Position numbers and translations under genes: made by a program
Shown here: positions 1 to 8,089 of the stretch, in pieces
Numbering within the stretch: the stretch's first letter is position 1
Layout of the letters: the number at the start of each line of letters is the position of its first letter
Virus record (IMG/VR): IMGVR_UViG_3300025109_000035
Coordinates: 1 to 34,884 of that record
Origin: a virus
Strand: one strand, 5' to 3'
Length of the DNA stretch: 34,884 nucleotides
Notes under the pieces: generated by a model
What the model was told of the DNA's origin: nothing
Database searches by the model: none
The model's input: the letters and a program-made list of their open reading frames with translations, nothing else

Positions 1-1
1 C

Positions 2-106
2 AGCGGCAAGGGCATCGGCAAAGGCAGCGGCAAGGGCAGCGGCAAGGGCATCGGCAAAGGCAGCGGCAAGGGCATCGGCAAAGGCAGCGGCAAGGGCATC
101 GGCAAA
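2..106 (+). repeat. 24-bp tandem repeat, GC-rich
   Basis: The unit AGCGGCAAGGGCATCGGCAA plus AGGC (24 bp) occurs at 2-25, 38-61 and 62-85, with a last copy at 86-106 lacking its final three bases. A 12-bp half unit lies at 26-37. The array probably extends beyond the left edge. Units are almost identical at the DNA level, which suggests recent expansion or slippage. Its base composition is clearly higher in GC than the rest of the window. Confidence 0.9.
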
Positions 107-157
107 CGCCCCCGGCGAGGCGGCGGAAAGAGCGGCGGCGGATACGGAGGACTCTAA
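2..157 (+). CDS. C-terminal end of a Gly/Lys-rich repeat protein (5' truncated)
   Basis: The window opens inside a GC-rich repeat that is open in all three forward frames. The frame ending with TAA at 155-157 reads as tandem SGKGIGKG units followed by a basic RPRR patch and a GGGKSGGGYGGL tail. It stops three bases before the next ATG, which suits a tight operon, and a GGAGG at 146-150 then serves that next gene. The repeat frame reading AARASAKA (stop at 168-170) also stays open and would overlap the next gene by 10 bases, so the frame is not certain. Glycine-rich C-termini occur in phage adhesins and fibre tips, but nothing here proves that role. Function unknown. Confidence 0.5.
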   Translation, partial: SGKGIGKGSGKGSGKGIGKGSGKGIGKGSGKGIGKRPRRGGGKSGGGYGGL

Positions 158-160
158 ACT

Positions 161-3004
161 ATGGCAGTAAAAAAATGTGATGAAGTAGCGGCAACTACAA
201 CAACCGAAGAACAGGTATCGGTACCGACACCGGTGTGGGAAATCCACCATCCCCCGCCGCAACCAGTCCCAGATCCAACTCAACTCTTCAAAAACTTGAA
301 AGCAGTCGAAGCTGCAAATCATTCCCAGCGGGACTTCTGGAGCATACTGCCTAACGTTAGCTGGAGCCCCTATATAAAAGCAACTCGTCCTGGCACTATC
401 GCGGATCCGTTCCGCGCAGAATCTAGAAAGTTTTGGGTTGCGACTTCGACGCCCACGGCCGCAGCGATGGTTTATTTGAACGATTCCCCGTTGTCGGAAA
501 TGGCTTTGGATGTCAGTCGAACGCCGTCACCGTGGGAATTGACTTACGGACCTTCCGTGTTCAATGCGACCGTAGTAGACAACAGCGCCGTCATCCAGCC
601 TGCACAAAGCGCATTAGCTTTGGATAAGATAACCGAGACTTGTCACATCACCGGAGACGAGAGTTCTTTCTTGACCTTCATGGGCGGCTTTGACAATGCT
701 CTGATTTCCACCGCCGAGAGCGTCTGGTGGGCATATACAGATTTTGTCGCCTGGGCCCAGTACCACGCCTTTGGCGGCTTTGGAGGGCTTGACCTGACCC
801 AAGGAGATATATCTGACTTTTCCAGACCATCCCCTCTTATCGATACAACACAGACATTTACAGATCATTATTGTAAATTCGCTATTCCCTTTATCAAAGA
901 AGAAATAACAAGATATCTTAATATCACATCTTTATCAGCTTTTGCTAACTTTGAATCAGATTATGATTTTTATCAGCAACAATATGAAAAATTTATAAAA
1001 ACAAGCGGGATAAAGGAATCATTTTTGCCGAATATGTATTCGCACGTAATAGAAGAGACGAACTGGCAGGCTTCACCCATACCCAATTTTCAGCCCACAG
1101 ATATATATACGAACGATTATTGGACAGATTGGACAACAGCAATGATACAACGGCACCAAGGCGGCGGATTTGCATACTGGTCTATCCCTGGCGACGATCC
1201 CTATGCCAATGTCGCAATTCCCAGCAGCAATATGGCTATATTACAAGCCTCGTCAACAGATGTAACACAAGCTGCCCACGGCGGACAACATCTTTTCGAT
1301 GATTTCAGTGGCACTGGTACCGCGCAGATTGAGGGTGCGTATGCCAATGTGCGCTACAATGATTTTGAAGAACTATTCCCCATGGGTGTAAACATAGATA
1401 TGACCACCAATGATGCAGGTAATATGTTAATCGCTTGTGAAAACATAGGTCTAGTGGATGAGTTGACATCTATGATCATAAGTGAAACCTCTTTTGAAGG
1501 CGACACTTCAGTTCAGCATTTCTCTGAAGATGTTGATTTTGCTATGTCGCGGGAGATTATGGCGGAGATCGATGATGGCGGAGATATTTATTCTTATGAA
1601 TTCATAAACGAACATAGCATAAAAGCCATTCAGCTTATTGATTTTGAAACATGGCTATCGGCAAATTTTGATAGATCACTCCCAAGTCAGGGCACAGAAA
1701 TACACTTATCGGAGTGGGGATTAGAACATGAAACCACTTTTCTTGGTATGCCATCAAACTATATTACTGGAGATGATTGTACCCCCTTTAATAGCACTTT
1801 ACAAACACTCATACTTATTGGAAAGGTAAACCAGCTTATCACCGATCATTTTCGTACTTGGGAAATGGTATTAGACGGAGACGAAGCATATCACGAAACT
1901 CTTGTTTATGAGATTGTAAAAAAATCAGATGTTGACGGAACTGGCGTATTACAAAGATTCTGGATTCCAAATCTTGAAGCTCTGGCACAATTTCACTATG
2001 TTGATACACAAGTAAAATATGATAAAGGATATGTATATGAAGTTTTCGCCCACCAGTTAATTATAGGCACGTCATACGAATATAGTAATTATGAATTTCA
2101 ACCGACATGGGCACCCGAAACGGACCAGTATGGCAATCGAGTACCTAATCTTGCTGCCCAGTTTGATGTCTCTTACACTCCATCTCTGAAAATCGCTAGA
2201 ATTCCTATTTTAACACACGATGCGCGGGTGCTTGACGATGCCCCGGTCTGGCCAGATACAGATCTCGTTCCATACAAGGGAGTATCCGATCAATTCTTAA
2301 TTATGCTTGAAACCAATGTTGGCACCTATACAGAGCCTGCAATTATAATTAACGACCGAGATGCTGAGTTTTTTACAAAGTATAGGCAAGCACGCAAACT
2401 ATTGCCGCACGAACCAATAACTTTTCACGCAGATGATCCCACAGGACGTTTTGAAATATACAGGATCGATACTGCGCCAAACTCCTATAGCGACTTCGCA
2501 GGAAACTTAATAGCAATAATCGGGGACAATACAGCCTCGGCTGCTTCCTATGTTGATAATGTTTCGTCAAATACCAAATATTATTATGTTTTTAGAGCCA
2601 TTGATGTACACGGTAACCGCTCTAATCCCACCGATGTTTATGAAATAGAATTAGTAGAACACGAAGGAATGGTGTTTTTTAATACAAAGGTATATACCTT
2701 CGAAGATCTCAGAATAGCAGCGGAAAAACGCAGCGGCATTAGCCCGACTAAAGACGCAACAAGATATTTAAGAATAAGCCCAAATTTCATTCAGTCACTA
2801 ATTAACTATGACGACTCTTTTCCCGGTCCAAACGGTCCCGCAGGTTATGCCTCGGCAGGCGATCTCTGCCCCCCTCCCCGGCTGGGACATACGGACGAAC
2901 CAGTCTGGAATAAGAGATTTAAGGTTAGGGTTACATCAAAAAATACTGGTAAGAAATTTGATATTAATTTAAGGTGTAAAATTAATTGGAGAAATACACA
3001 ATAA
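161..3004 (+). CDS. large virion-like protein with FnIII-like domain
   Basis: This 947-residue protein starts at ATG 161 with GGAGG ten bases upstream. There is no signal peptide or membrane segment. The N-terminus is Pro/Thr-rich, with a PPPQPVPDP stretch around residue 31. Most of the chain is aromatic and acidic with no motif I recognise. Residues about 752-835 look like a fibronectin type III fold: a short linker, then NTKYYYVFRAIDVHGNRSNP, the usual Y-x-V-x-A-x-D-x-x-G-N-x-S strand pattern. The last 30 residues are basic and end in alternating beta-strand residues. Its place before a run of structural genes suggests a tail or surface virion component, which is inference. It could equally be a host-recognition or baseplate-periphery protein. 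Confidence 0.85.
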   Translation: MAVKKCDEVAATTTTEEQVSVPTPVWEIHHPPPQPVPDPTQLFKNLKAVEAANHSQRDFWSILPNVSWSPYIKATRPGTIADPFRAESRKFWVATSTPTAAAMVYLNDSPLSEMALDVSRTPSPWELTYGPSVFNATVVDNSAVIQPAQSALALDKITETCHITGDESSFLTFMGGFDNALISTAESVWWAYTDFVAWAQYHAFGGFGGLDLTQGDISDFSRPSPLIDTTQTFTDHYCKFAIPFIKEEITRYLNITSLSAFANFESDYDFYQQQYEKFIKTSGIKESFLPNMYSHVIEETNWQASPIPNFQPTDIYTNDYWTDWTTAMIQRHQGGGFAYWSIPGDDPYANVAIPSSNMAILQASSTDVTQAAHGGQHLFDDFSGTGTAQIEGAYANVRYNDFEELFPMGVNIDMTTNDAGNMLIACENIGLVDELTSMIISETSFEGDTSVQHFSEDVDFAMSREIMAEIDDGGDIYSYEFINEHSIKAIQLIDFETWLSANFDRSLPSQGTEIHLSEWGLEHETTFLGMPSNYITGDDCTPFNSTLQTLILIGKVNQLITDHFRTWEMVLDGDEAYHETLVYEIVKKSDVDGTGVLQRFWIPNLEALAQFHYVDTQVKYDKGYVYEVFAHQLIIGTSYEYSNYEFQPTWAPETDQYGNRVPNLAAQFDVSYTPSLKIARIPILTHDARVLDDAPVWPDTDLVPYKGVSDQFLIMLETNVGTYTEPAIIINDRDAEFFTKYRQARKLLPHEPITFHADDPTGRFEIYRIDTAPNSYSDFAGNLIAIIGDNTASAASYVDNVSSNTKYYYVFRAIDVHGNRSNPTDVYEIELVEHEGMVFFNTKVYTFEDLRIAAEKRSGISPTKDATRYLRISPNFIQSLINYDDSFPGPNGPAGYASAGDLCPPPRLGHTDEPVWNKRFKVRVTSKNTGKKFDINLRCKINWRNTQ

Positions 3005-3013
3005 GAAAATAGC

Positions 3014-3063
3014 TTAAGCATATTTAATGCTTAAAATTTTGGTATTTTAAATTTATAAAATAC
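3014..3063 (+). terminator. two consecutive AT-rich hairpins between genes
   Basis: The 87-bp gap after the 947-aa gene holds two perfect 8-bp stems. The first is TTAAGCAT (3014-3021) with ATGCTTAA (3027-3034). The second is GTATTTTA (3042-3049) with TAAAATAC (3056-3063). The first is followed by AATTTT. They may end or process the upstream transcript, but the stems are AT-rich and weak, so terminator activity is uncertain. Confidence 0.4.
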
Positions 3064-3069
3064 TAATTA
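3062..3069 (+). promoter_or_regulatory. ACTAATTA element (variant of recurrent motif)
   Basis: ACTAATTA lies 22 bases before ATG 3092, directly after the hairpins. It is a one-base variant of the ACTATTTA element found in other gaps of this window. The TAAGGA ribosome binding site follows at 3078. Confidence 0.25.
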
Positions 3070-3091
3070 CAACGACATAAGGAATATATAA

Positions 3092-3991
3092 ATGGCATTT
3101 TTAGACAACTCGGGCGATATCATACTTGATGCAGTCTTAACAGACACGGGCAGAATGAGGCTGGCAAGAGGTGATGGTTCTTTTAAGATTACCAAATTTG
3201 CGCTGGGTGACGATGAAATTAATTACGCGCTCTATAATAAGAATCATGCGAGCGGAAGCGCCTATTATGATCTAGAAATCCTCCAGACGCCTGTTTTAGA
3301 AGCATTTACAAACAATACTTCCATGATGAAGTCCAAACTTATTTCAATTGCTCGCACCAATCTTTTATATTTACCGGTAATTTTGCGTAACCAAGTTAAG
3401 GGAATTCCTAACAATGCCACAACCAAGGTTATAAATATTTTTGTTGATCAGGCAACAGTGGAAGACGCCAATGGACCGAAAAGCGCGACCGAATTTATAA
3501 ATGGATATCGGTTAACAGACACCTCAAGGCCAATCGTGATGGACCAAGGAATTGAGTCGAACGCAATAGGTGATGGCACAACCACCCAGCTTGATGCAGA
3601 CTTAGTTGAAACTCAATTTATTCTTGAAATAGATAACAGACTTGGAAAAATTGCCGATAAAGATGGTGTACTCGCCACCCCCTCTTTTGTTGATGATGAC
3701 AATATTGCCTCTTATTATCTTACAACCAACTCCAATGGAAATTATTTTGTCGCCAAGTACACCCAGATGAGCGGTGACGTTATCAGTGGTCCCAGAGGAT
3801 ATCGCCTCGCATTTTTAATCGCACCCTCAAGTGATCTTGCTTCGAGCACCTATTTATTTAAAACAATAGGTGGAACAAGCACATTGGGAAGCGCCGCTGT
3901 TAGACACATTGATACCTCCGTCAGAATCACCGGGGGCACAACTGGATATAGGGTGGAAGTTCCAATAAGATTTATCAAGTACCCACAATAA
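3092..3991 (+). CDS. putative virion structural protein
   Basis: This 299-residue protein starts at ATG 3092 with TAAGGA at 3078. The N-terminus reads MAFLDNSGDIILDAVLTDTG and continues with a basic LARGDGSFKITKFALGDDEI stretch. I associate this N-terminus with a conserved structural protein of marine T4-like phages, but I know no assigned function. No membrane segment, signal peptide or catalytic motif is visible. The C-terminus ends in beta-strand-like residues (YRVEVPIRFIKYP), comparable in style to the ends of its neighbours. It lies between the 947-aa virion-like gene and two tandem paralogues, so baseplate or tail-surface placement is reasonable but inferred. Confidence 0.85.
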   Translation: MAFLDNSGDIILDAVLTDTGRMRLARGDGSFKITKFALGDDEINYALYNKNHASGSAYYDLEILQTPVLEAFTNNTSMMKSKLISIARTNLLYLPVILRNQVKGIPNNATTKVINIFVDQATVEDANGPKSATEFINGYRLTDTSRPIVMDQGIESNAIGDGTTTQLDADLVETQFILEIDNRLGKIADKDGVLATPSFVDDDNIASYYLTTNSNGNYFVAKYTQMSGDVISGPRGYRLAFLIAPSSDLASSTYLFKTIGGTSTLGSAAVRHIDTSVRITGGTTGYRVEVPIRFIKYPQ

Positions 3992-4010
3992 GGAATAATA
4001 GAAATTAAAT

Positions 4011-5135
4011 ATGGCAACAACCTTTAAATCACTAACGGCTAATGATATAATAAATACAAGAACCCTTCTTCATGAAGCCATCCCGTTAACGGGCACAATT
4101 CCTTCTGGTACATATTCGGATCAAAATATTAAAACATATTCGCATGGTATGTTCGAATCTGTTTTTGATTATCCATATTTGAGTTCTTCCGCAAATCACG
4201 TCTTTGACATAACCTGCGGCTATTCAAGTGCCTCAGCTATGTCAGGGGCACAGACTGCCGCAAATCCTCATATTCAACAACCTAAAAAGCTCAACATTTA
4301 TAATCAAATGGCACAAGTCCTTGTAGGATATGATGCAGATAGCAAGATTCAAAGATTTGATCAAGATGGAGATCTAGCCGCAGGTGGACAAAAGCTTGAT
4401 GAAGTATTTTTTATCAACTTTGCAAGGCTTCTCGCCAAAGACGAGATTAAGAAGCAATCCTTTACGCTTCAATTTACCACGGGTGGTATCGCAGCCAAAT
4501 TGCCCGCCACCACAGCAGGCGGCGACTTCGCACTTACTGTTTCAGACTATGGTGCATCTACCAACTATTTTGTCAACTCCCCAGCAGGCGAGTATGGCAT
4601 TCTATATACATCTTCCGTTGCCTCCGGTCCCGGCGTTGGATTACTTTATTATCAAGCAGGCATAGCAGTTATCACTGGTGCAATTTTCCAAGCCCCATGG
4701 GAATCGGGCAGCGGAGGCGCAGGGTGGGATCGTCCGAATATACCCGGCTCAAAGCTGGGACGAACCGAAATGGGACCAGGATACGGTTCAGGTTCTTTTG
4801 ATTCGCTACTGACAGGCTCAACCATAACAGTGTTGGCGGATTCTATAAGAAATCGTCTTGTTAACATCTCTTTCAACAACACAGTAGAGCTAAACTCAAC
4901 AGTATATTTCTGTCGCGTTAACCACAATGAGTTCAATTATAGTTCCAGCCCAACATACCTTAGCGCTTCACAAATTGTTGTTAAGAACGCCACAACCGAC
5001 AATCCAGTGTCTTATATAACTACAGTAGGACTCTACGCAGCAGATAATGAATTGTTGGCAGTAGCCAAGCTTAGTGAGCCACTAAAGAAAACGCCAGATA
5101 CAGAACTAACTCTTCGTGTTAGATTAGATTATTAG
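4011..5135 (+). CDS. putative virion structural protein, paralogue 1
   Basis: This 374-residue protein starts at ATG 4011, with TAAGGA about 15 bases upstream. The middle is rich in Gly, Ser and Thr. The C-terminal third matches the next gene in order and spacing: an IKK-x-S-x-T-L-x-F strand, an I-x-V-I-T-G segment, an NxxNxSSxPTY box, then an ITTVGLYAADNELLAVAKLS segment and a closing LRVRLDY. This looks like a repeated virion protein family in marine T4-like phages, where it is usually left as a structural protein of unknown position. No enzymatic motif is seen. Fibre, collar or baseplate roles are all possible. Confidence 0.85.
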   Translation: MATTFKSLTANDIINTRTLLHEAIPLTGTIPSGTYSDQNIKTYSHGMFESVFDYPYLSSSANHVFDITCGYSSASAMSGAQTAANPHIQQPKKLNIYNQMAQVLVGYDADSKIQRFDQDGDLAAGGQKLDEVFFINFARLLAKDEIKKQSFTLQFTTGGIAAKLPATTAGGDFALTVSDYGASTNYFVNSPAGEYGILYTSSVASGPGVGLLYYQAGIAVITGAIFQAPWESGSGGAGWDRPNIPGSKLGRTEMGPGYGSGSFDSLLTGSTITVLADSIRNRLVNISFNNTVELNSTVYFCRVNHNEFNYSSSPTYLSASQIVVKNATTDNPVSYITTVGLYAADNELLAVAKLSEPLKKTPDTELTLRVRLDY

Positions 5136-5156
5136 TCTAATAGCTATTTATTAATA

Positions 5157-6593
5157 ATGGCTTATAAAAAATTTAAAAAGAATGATATATTCTATAATAC
5201 GCTGAAAGCTCATCCAGAGTTTAGTTTTGCTATTTACAATAGCAGAATATATCTAAACAACAAGGATCAGATTACAGGTGCATATGCTGCAAATGTGGGG
5301 CATGTTGACACTGGGTTTGTTAGCTTATATGAATTAAATGTTGACAGATCTTCATCTATAGCAATGTCGGCATCGTACAGGACACAACTCACGGGCACCA
5401 ATCAATCAGAATTTCCCTATAGTTACCCCAACTCGAACCCTGCTACAAAAGCTGACCCATGGGATGAACGCGATATCCCTCTTAATACCACATTTATTCA
5501 CCCTTTTATGGTTAAGAGCGGCTTTAACCAATCTTTTAAATCAATTACAAAAGCAGAATATAATTCACTTCTTTATGGCGAACTAATGACCGGCTCTATG
5601 GTCGGACCAGCCGTCCCCGGTTCATTACAATACCCAATGTCTGCCAGCATTGTTCGAGAACATTTTACAGCAAGCGTCCGTGGCGGACCTCGCGCCAATT
5701 CCGACGCGAGCCCCACTAATGCTGGGGGTGATGTTTTGCATCAAGATGGTCGCAACCATTTAACCGCACTTGAAACTACTTTAAATTATTATATACCGAT
5801 GAATCCACACTATGCTTATTCGGGGTCATTGGGGGATAAACACACTGATAGGGTTACTCTCATAAGCATCCCTTCTATAATGTTTGGCTCTCAAATTAAA
5901 AAAGGATCTGTTACTCTCGACTTTTATATAAGCGGCACATTGGTAGGACGACTTCAGGATGAGAATCAAGATGGCGCTTTAATCGAGACTGCTCCGTCTG
6001 CTAATAATGAAAATTCTGGAAGCACCGCAGGGGTGGTATTATATAATGAAGGATTTTTAGTCCTTACGGGCAGTTGGATCCTCTCGGGAGCAGCACTAGG
6101 TGCTTCCAACAACGATGGATATGATAATCGCGCTGGCACCGGACAACCAGCATCGCTTCCCGGAAAGCTTGCACCTAAATGGATTTATTTTGGTGCGGGT
6201 GCGAATGATCACGTTGCTGTGGGCAATGTTATATCATCTAGTTTTGGATTATCGTTTAAGGGCACAACAAATGTCCAAACCATTACTATGTTGGCTCATG
6301 CAGACAAAGGAAAATTAAATCATTCCAATAACCCAACTTATAAAACAGCTAACCAAACAACCCTACCGGAAACTGGATCTACGGCATACGTTGAAAAATC
6401 GAATTTAACAATTAAAAATATTGTTTCCTCCTCCTATGCTGATCCGACAGGCAGCTTTCAAAAAATAACATACATCTCCTCAGTCGGAATTTATGATGAG
6501 GATAAAAACTTACTTGGCATTGCTAAGATGGCAACTCCAGTTAAAAAATCAGAAAATAGAGAATTTACATTCAAACTTAAATTAGATATATAA
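5157..6593 (+). CDS. putative virion structural protein, paralogue 2
   Basis: This 478-residue protein starts at ATG 5157, 21 bases after the previous stop, with no obvious Shine-Dalgarno sequence; the gap holds GCTATTTA instead. The C-terminal 200 residues follow the same pattern as the preceding protein: IKKGSVTLDF, then VVLYNEGFLVLTG, an LNHSNNPTY box, ISSVGIYDEDKNLLGIAKM and a final FKLKLDI. The two genes therefore look like an ancient tandem duplication, with a longer N-terminal half in this copy. Its TAA shares one base with the ATG of the resolvase gene. A virion role is inferred from context and composition. Confidence 0.85.
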   Translation: MAYKKFKKNDIFYNTLKAHPEFSFAIYNSRIYLNNKDQITGAYAANVGHVDTGFVSLYELNVDRSSSIAMSASYRTQLTGTNQSEFPYSYPNSNPATKADPWDERDIPLNTTFIHPFMVKSGFNQSFKSITKAEYNSLLYGELMTGSMVGPAVPGSLQYPMSASIVREHFTASVRGGPRANSDASPTNAGGDVLHQDGRNHLTALETTLNYYIPMNPHYAYSGSLGDKHTDRVTLISIPSIMFGSQIKKGSVTLDFYISGTLVGRLQDENQDGALIETAPSANNENSGSTAGVVLYNEGFLVLTGSWILSGAALGASNNDGYDNRAGTGQPASLPGKLAPKWIYFGAGANDHVAVGNVISSSFGLSFKGTTNVQTITMLAHADKGKLNHSNNPTYKTANQTTLPETGSTAYVEKSNLTIKNIVSSSYADPTGSFQKITYISSVGIYDEDKNLLGIAKMATPVKKSENREFTFKLKLDI

Positions 6594-7120
6594 TGAAAAT
6601 ATTGGGACTTGATATAAGTTCCTCCAAAATCGGCATTGCGCTACTTGACGATGAACAAATAATAATAAGCGACGTGCTAAAGTTTAAATCAAGCCAGTCT
6701 TTGGAGGAGCGTGCAGCACTGTTTGAAAGACGTATGCGTGCCATTGATACACATCATGTTGTTTATGATGTATATGTTGAGCAGCCTGCGATAATGTTTC
6801 GTGGCGGCAAAACGACAGCGTTTACAATGGCGACACTTCAGCGATTTAATGGAATGTGTTGTTATGCTTTAAGTCAAATATTTGAAATGGAAGCATCCTT
6901 GATTAATCCCAATTCCGCTCGTTCTGTCCTCGGCATAAAAGTCCCAAGAAAAGTTCCAAGCAAAGAAAAGAAAAAAGCAATCATTGAGAACATATCAGAT
7001 AGATTTGGAGATCAGTTCCAATACAATCTAACAAAACATGGGAATCCGCAGCCCGGAACAGACGATAGAGCAGACGCCCTTGTTGTTGCTCTCGCTGGTC
7101 CTTTATTACTTGACGGATAG
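6593..7120 (+). CDS. RuvC-like Holliday junction resolvase
   Basis: This 175-residue protein belongs to the RNase H-fold, RuvC-type resolvase family, which cuts four-way DNA junctions using metal ions held by acidic residues. Visible candidates are D7 in ILGLDISSSKIG, E63 in VYVEQPA, and D157, D158 and D161 in PGTDDRADALVVA. The order and spacing fit RuvC-like enzymes (about 170 residues). The start ATG overlaps the previous TAA by one base. T4 itself uses the unrelated endonuclease VII (gp49) to resolve junctions before packaging, so this would be a different solution to the same need. The next genes, primase and Mre11-Rad50 fusion, fit a recombination/replication module. Confidence 0.85.
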   Translation: MKILGLDISSSKIGIALLDDEQIIISDVLKFKSSQSLEERAALFERRMRAIDTHHVVYDVYVEQPAIMFRGGKTTAFTMATLQRFNGMCCYALSQIFEMEASLINPNSARSVLGIKVPRKVPSKEKKKAIIENISDRFGDQFQYNLTKHGNPQPGTDDRADALVVALAGPLLLDG

Positions 7121-7138
7121 TCTTGAATCGGTTATAAT
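7110..7138 (+). promoter_or_regulatory. near-consensus sigma70-type promoter before primase
   Basis: TTGACG (7110-7115) and TATAAT (7133-7138) are separated by exactly 17 bases. This is one mismatch from the bacterial housekeeping consensus. The -35 box lies in the last codons of the resolvase gene. The expected transcript start, about 7 bases after TATAAT, falls on the GTG start codon of the primase. That would make the message leaderless or nearly so. It suggests early or middle expression of the primase and nuclease genes by the host polymerase. Confidence 0.6.
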
Positions 7139-7144
7139 ATATAT

Positions 7145-8080
7145 GTGCAGAGAAAATTTAAGATAATATCCACTATTCTTGGTGATAGTTACCGTTCAAA
7201 CGATGAGTACTTGTTTGCATGCCCGTATTGTAAGCATCACAAGAAAAAACTATCAATTAATATAGAAAAAAACTTGTACAAGTGTTGGATTTGCGAATCG
7301 ACTGGTCGTGATATTCGCCGTCTTGTGCGACGATTTGGCGATTTTAACCAACTTCAAGCGTGGGACAAACTAACAAACCGTATAAATATTAACGAATTTG
7401 ATGACTTATTTGCAGAAAACGCCGCTAAACGCATAGATTCACAACTGATTGTATTGCCAAGTGGGTTTATTTCATTAAATAACGAAGCCTCATTATCTGC
7501 AACTCCCGCCTTGAATTATCTTAAAAAGCGTGGTATATTAGATAAAGACACGTTATACTGGAAGATGGGCTATTGTATGGATGGCAGATATGCCAATCGT
7601 ATTATTGTTCCGTCATTTGACGATAACGGAGATTTAAACTATTTTGTGGCAAGAAATTTTTCTTCTGACCCCCGCAAATATCTCAACCCACCTGTCTCAA
7701 AGGATATAATATTTAACGAGCTTTATCTCGAATGGGATACCGATTTGGTTGTAACAGAAGGCATATTCGATGCCATTGTTGCAGGACCAAATGCCGTACC
7801 TTTACTCGGCTCTACGTTGCGTCCAAACTCTAAGTTATTTATGAAAATTGTACAAAATGACACACCAGTTTTTCTCGCATTGGATCCAGACGCTGACAAG
7901 AAAGAAAAAAGAATTATAAAACTTTTCTTGACTTATGGGCTCGAAGTGTATAAAATAGATATAAGCGGATATCAAGATGTATCCGACATGGGAAGAGAAG
8001 AATTTCTAAAAAGAAAACAAAATGCAGTGCTCGTTCAAGAAACAGATTATCTGTTAGAAAGCGCTATAGCTAGCATTTAA
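7145..8080 (+). CDS. DnaG-type primase (CHC2 zinc finger plus Toprim)
   Basis: This 311-residue protein probably makes RNA primers for lagging-strand synthesis, the job of gp61 in T4. An N-terminal zinc finger is seen as CPYC (C26, C29) and CWIC (C47, C50). RIIVPSFDDNG at 152-162 resembles the DnaG core. A Toprim domain follows, with E205 in VVTEGIFDA and D247, D249 and D251 in LALDPDAD. The start is GTG at 7145: an in-frame TGA lies at 7124, the nearby ATG at 7143 is out of frame, and later starts would lose the zinc finger. No Shine-Dalgarno sequence is seen. The protein is shorter than bacterial DnaG and lacks an obvious helicase-binding extension. No replicative helicase gene is present in the window. 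Confidence 0.85.
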   Translation: MQRKFKIISTILGDSYRSNDEYLFACPYCKHHKKKLSINIEKNLYKCWICESTGRDIRRLVRRFGDFNQLQAWDKLTNRININEFDDLFAENAAKRIDSQLIVLPSGFISLNNEASLSATPALNYLKKRGILDKDTLYWKMGYCMDGRYANRIIVPSFDDNGDLNYFVARNFSSDPRKYLNPPVSKDIIFNELYLEWDTDLVVTEGIFDAIVAGPNAVPLLGSTLRPNSKLFMKIVQNDTPVFLALDPDADKKEKRIIKLFLTYGLEVYKIDISGYQDVSDMGREEFLKRKQNAVLVQETDYLLESAIASI

Positions 8081-8089
8081 TAGGACTAT

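Noticed and set aside
2-106. Histone H4-like tail encoded by the Gly/Lys repeat
   Set aside because: The GKGxGKG resemblance is low-complexity and is not backed by a histone fold or any neighbouring evidence; the frame itself is uncertain.
2-106. CRISPR array
   Set aside because: Units are contiguous without unique spacers and encode a protein repeat.
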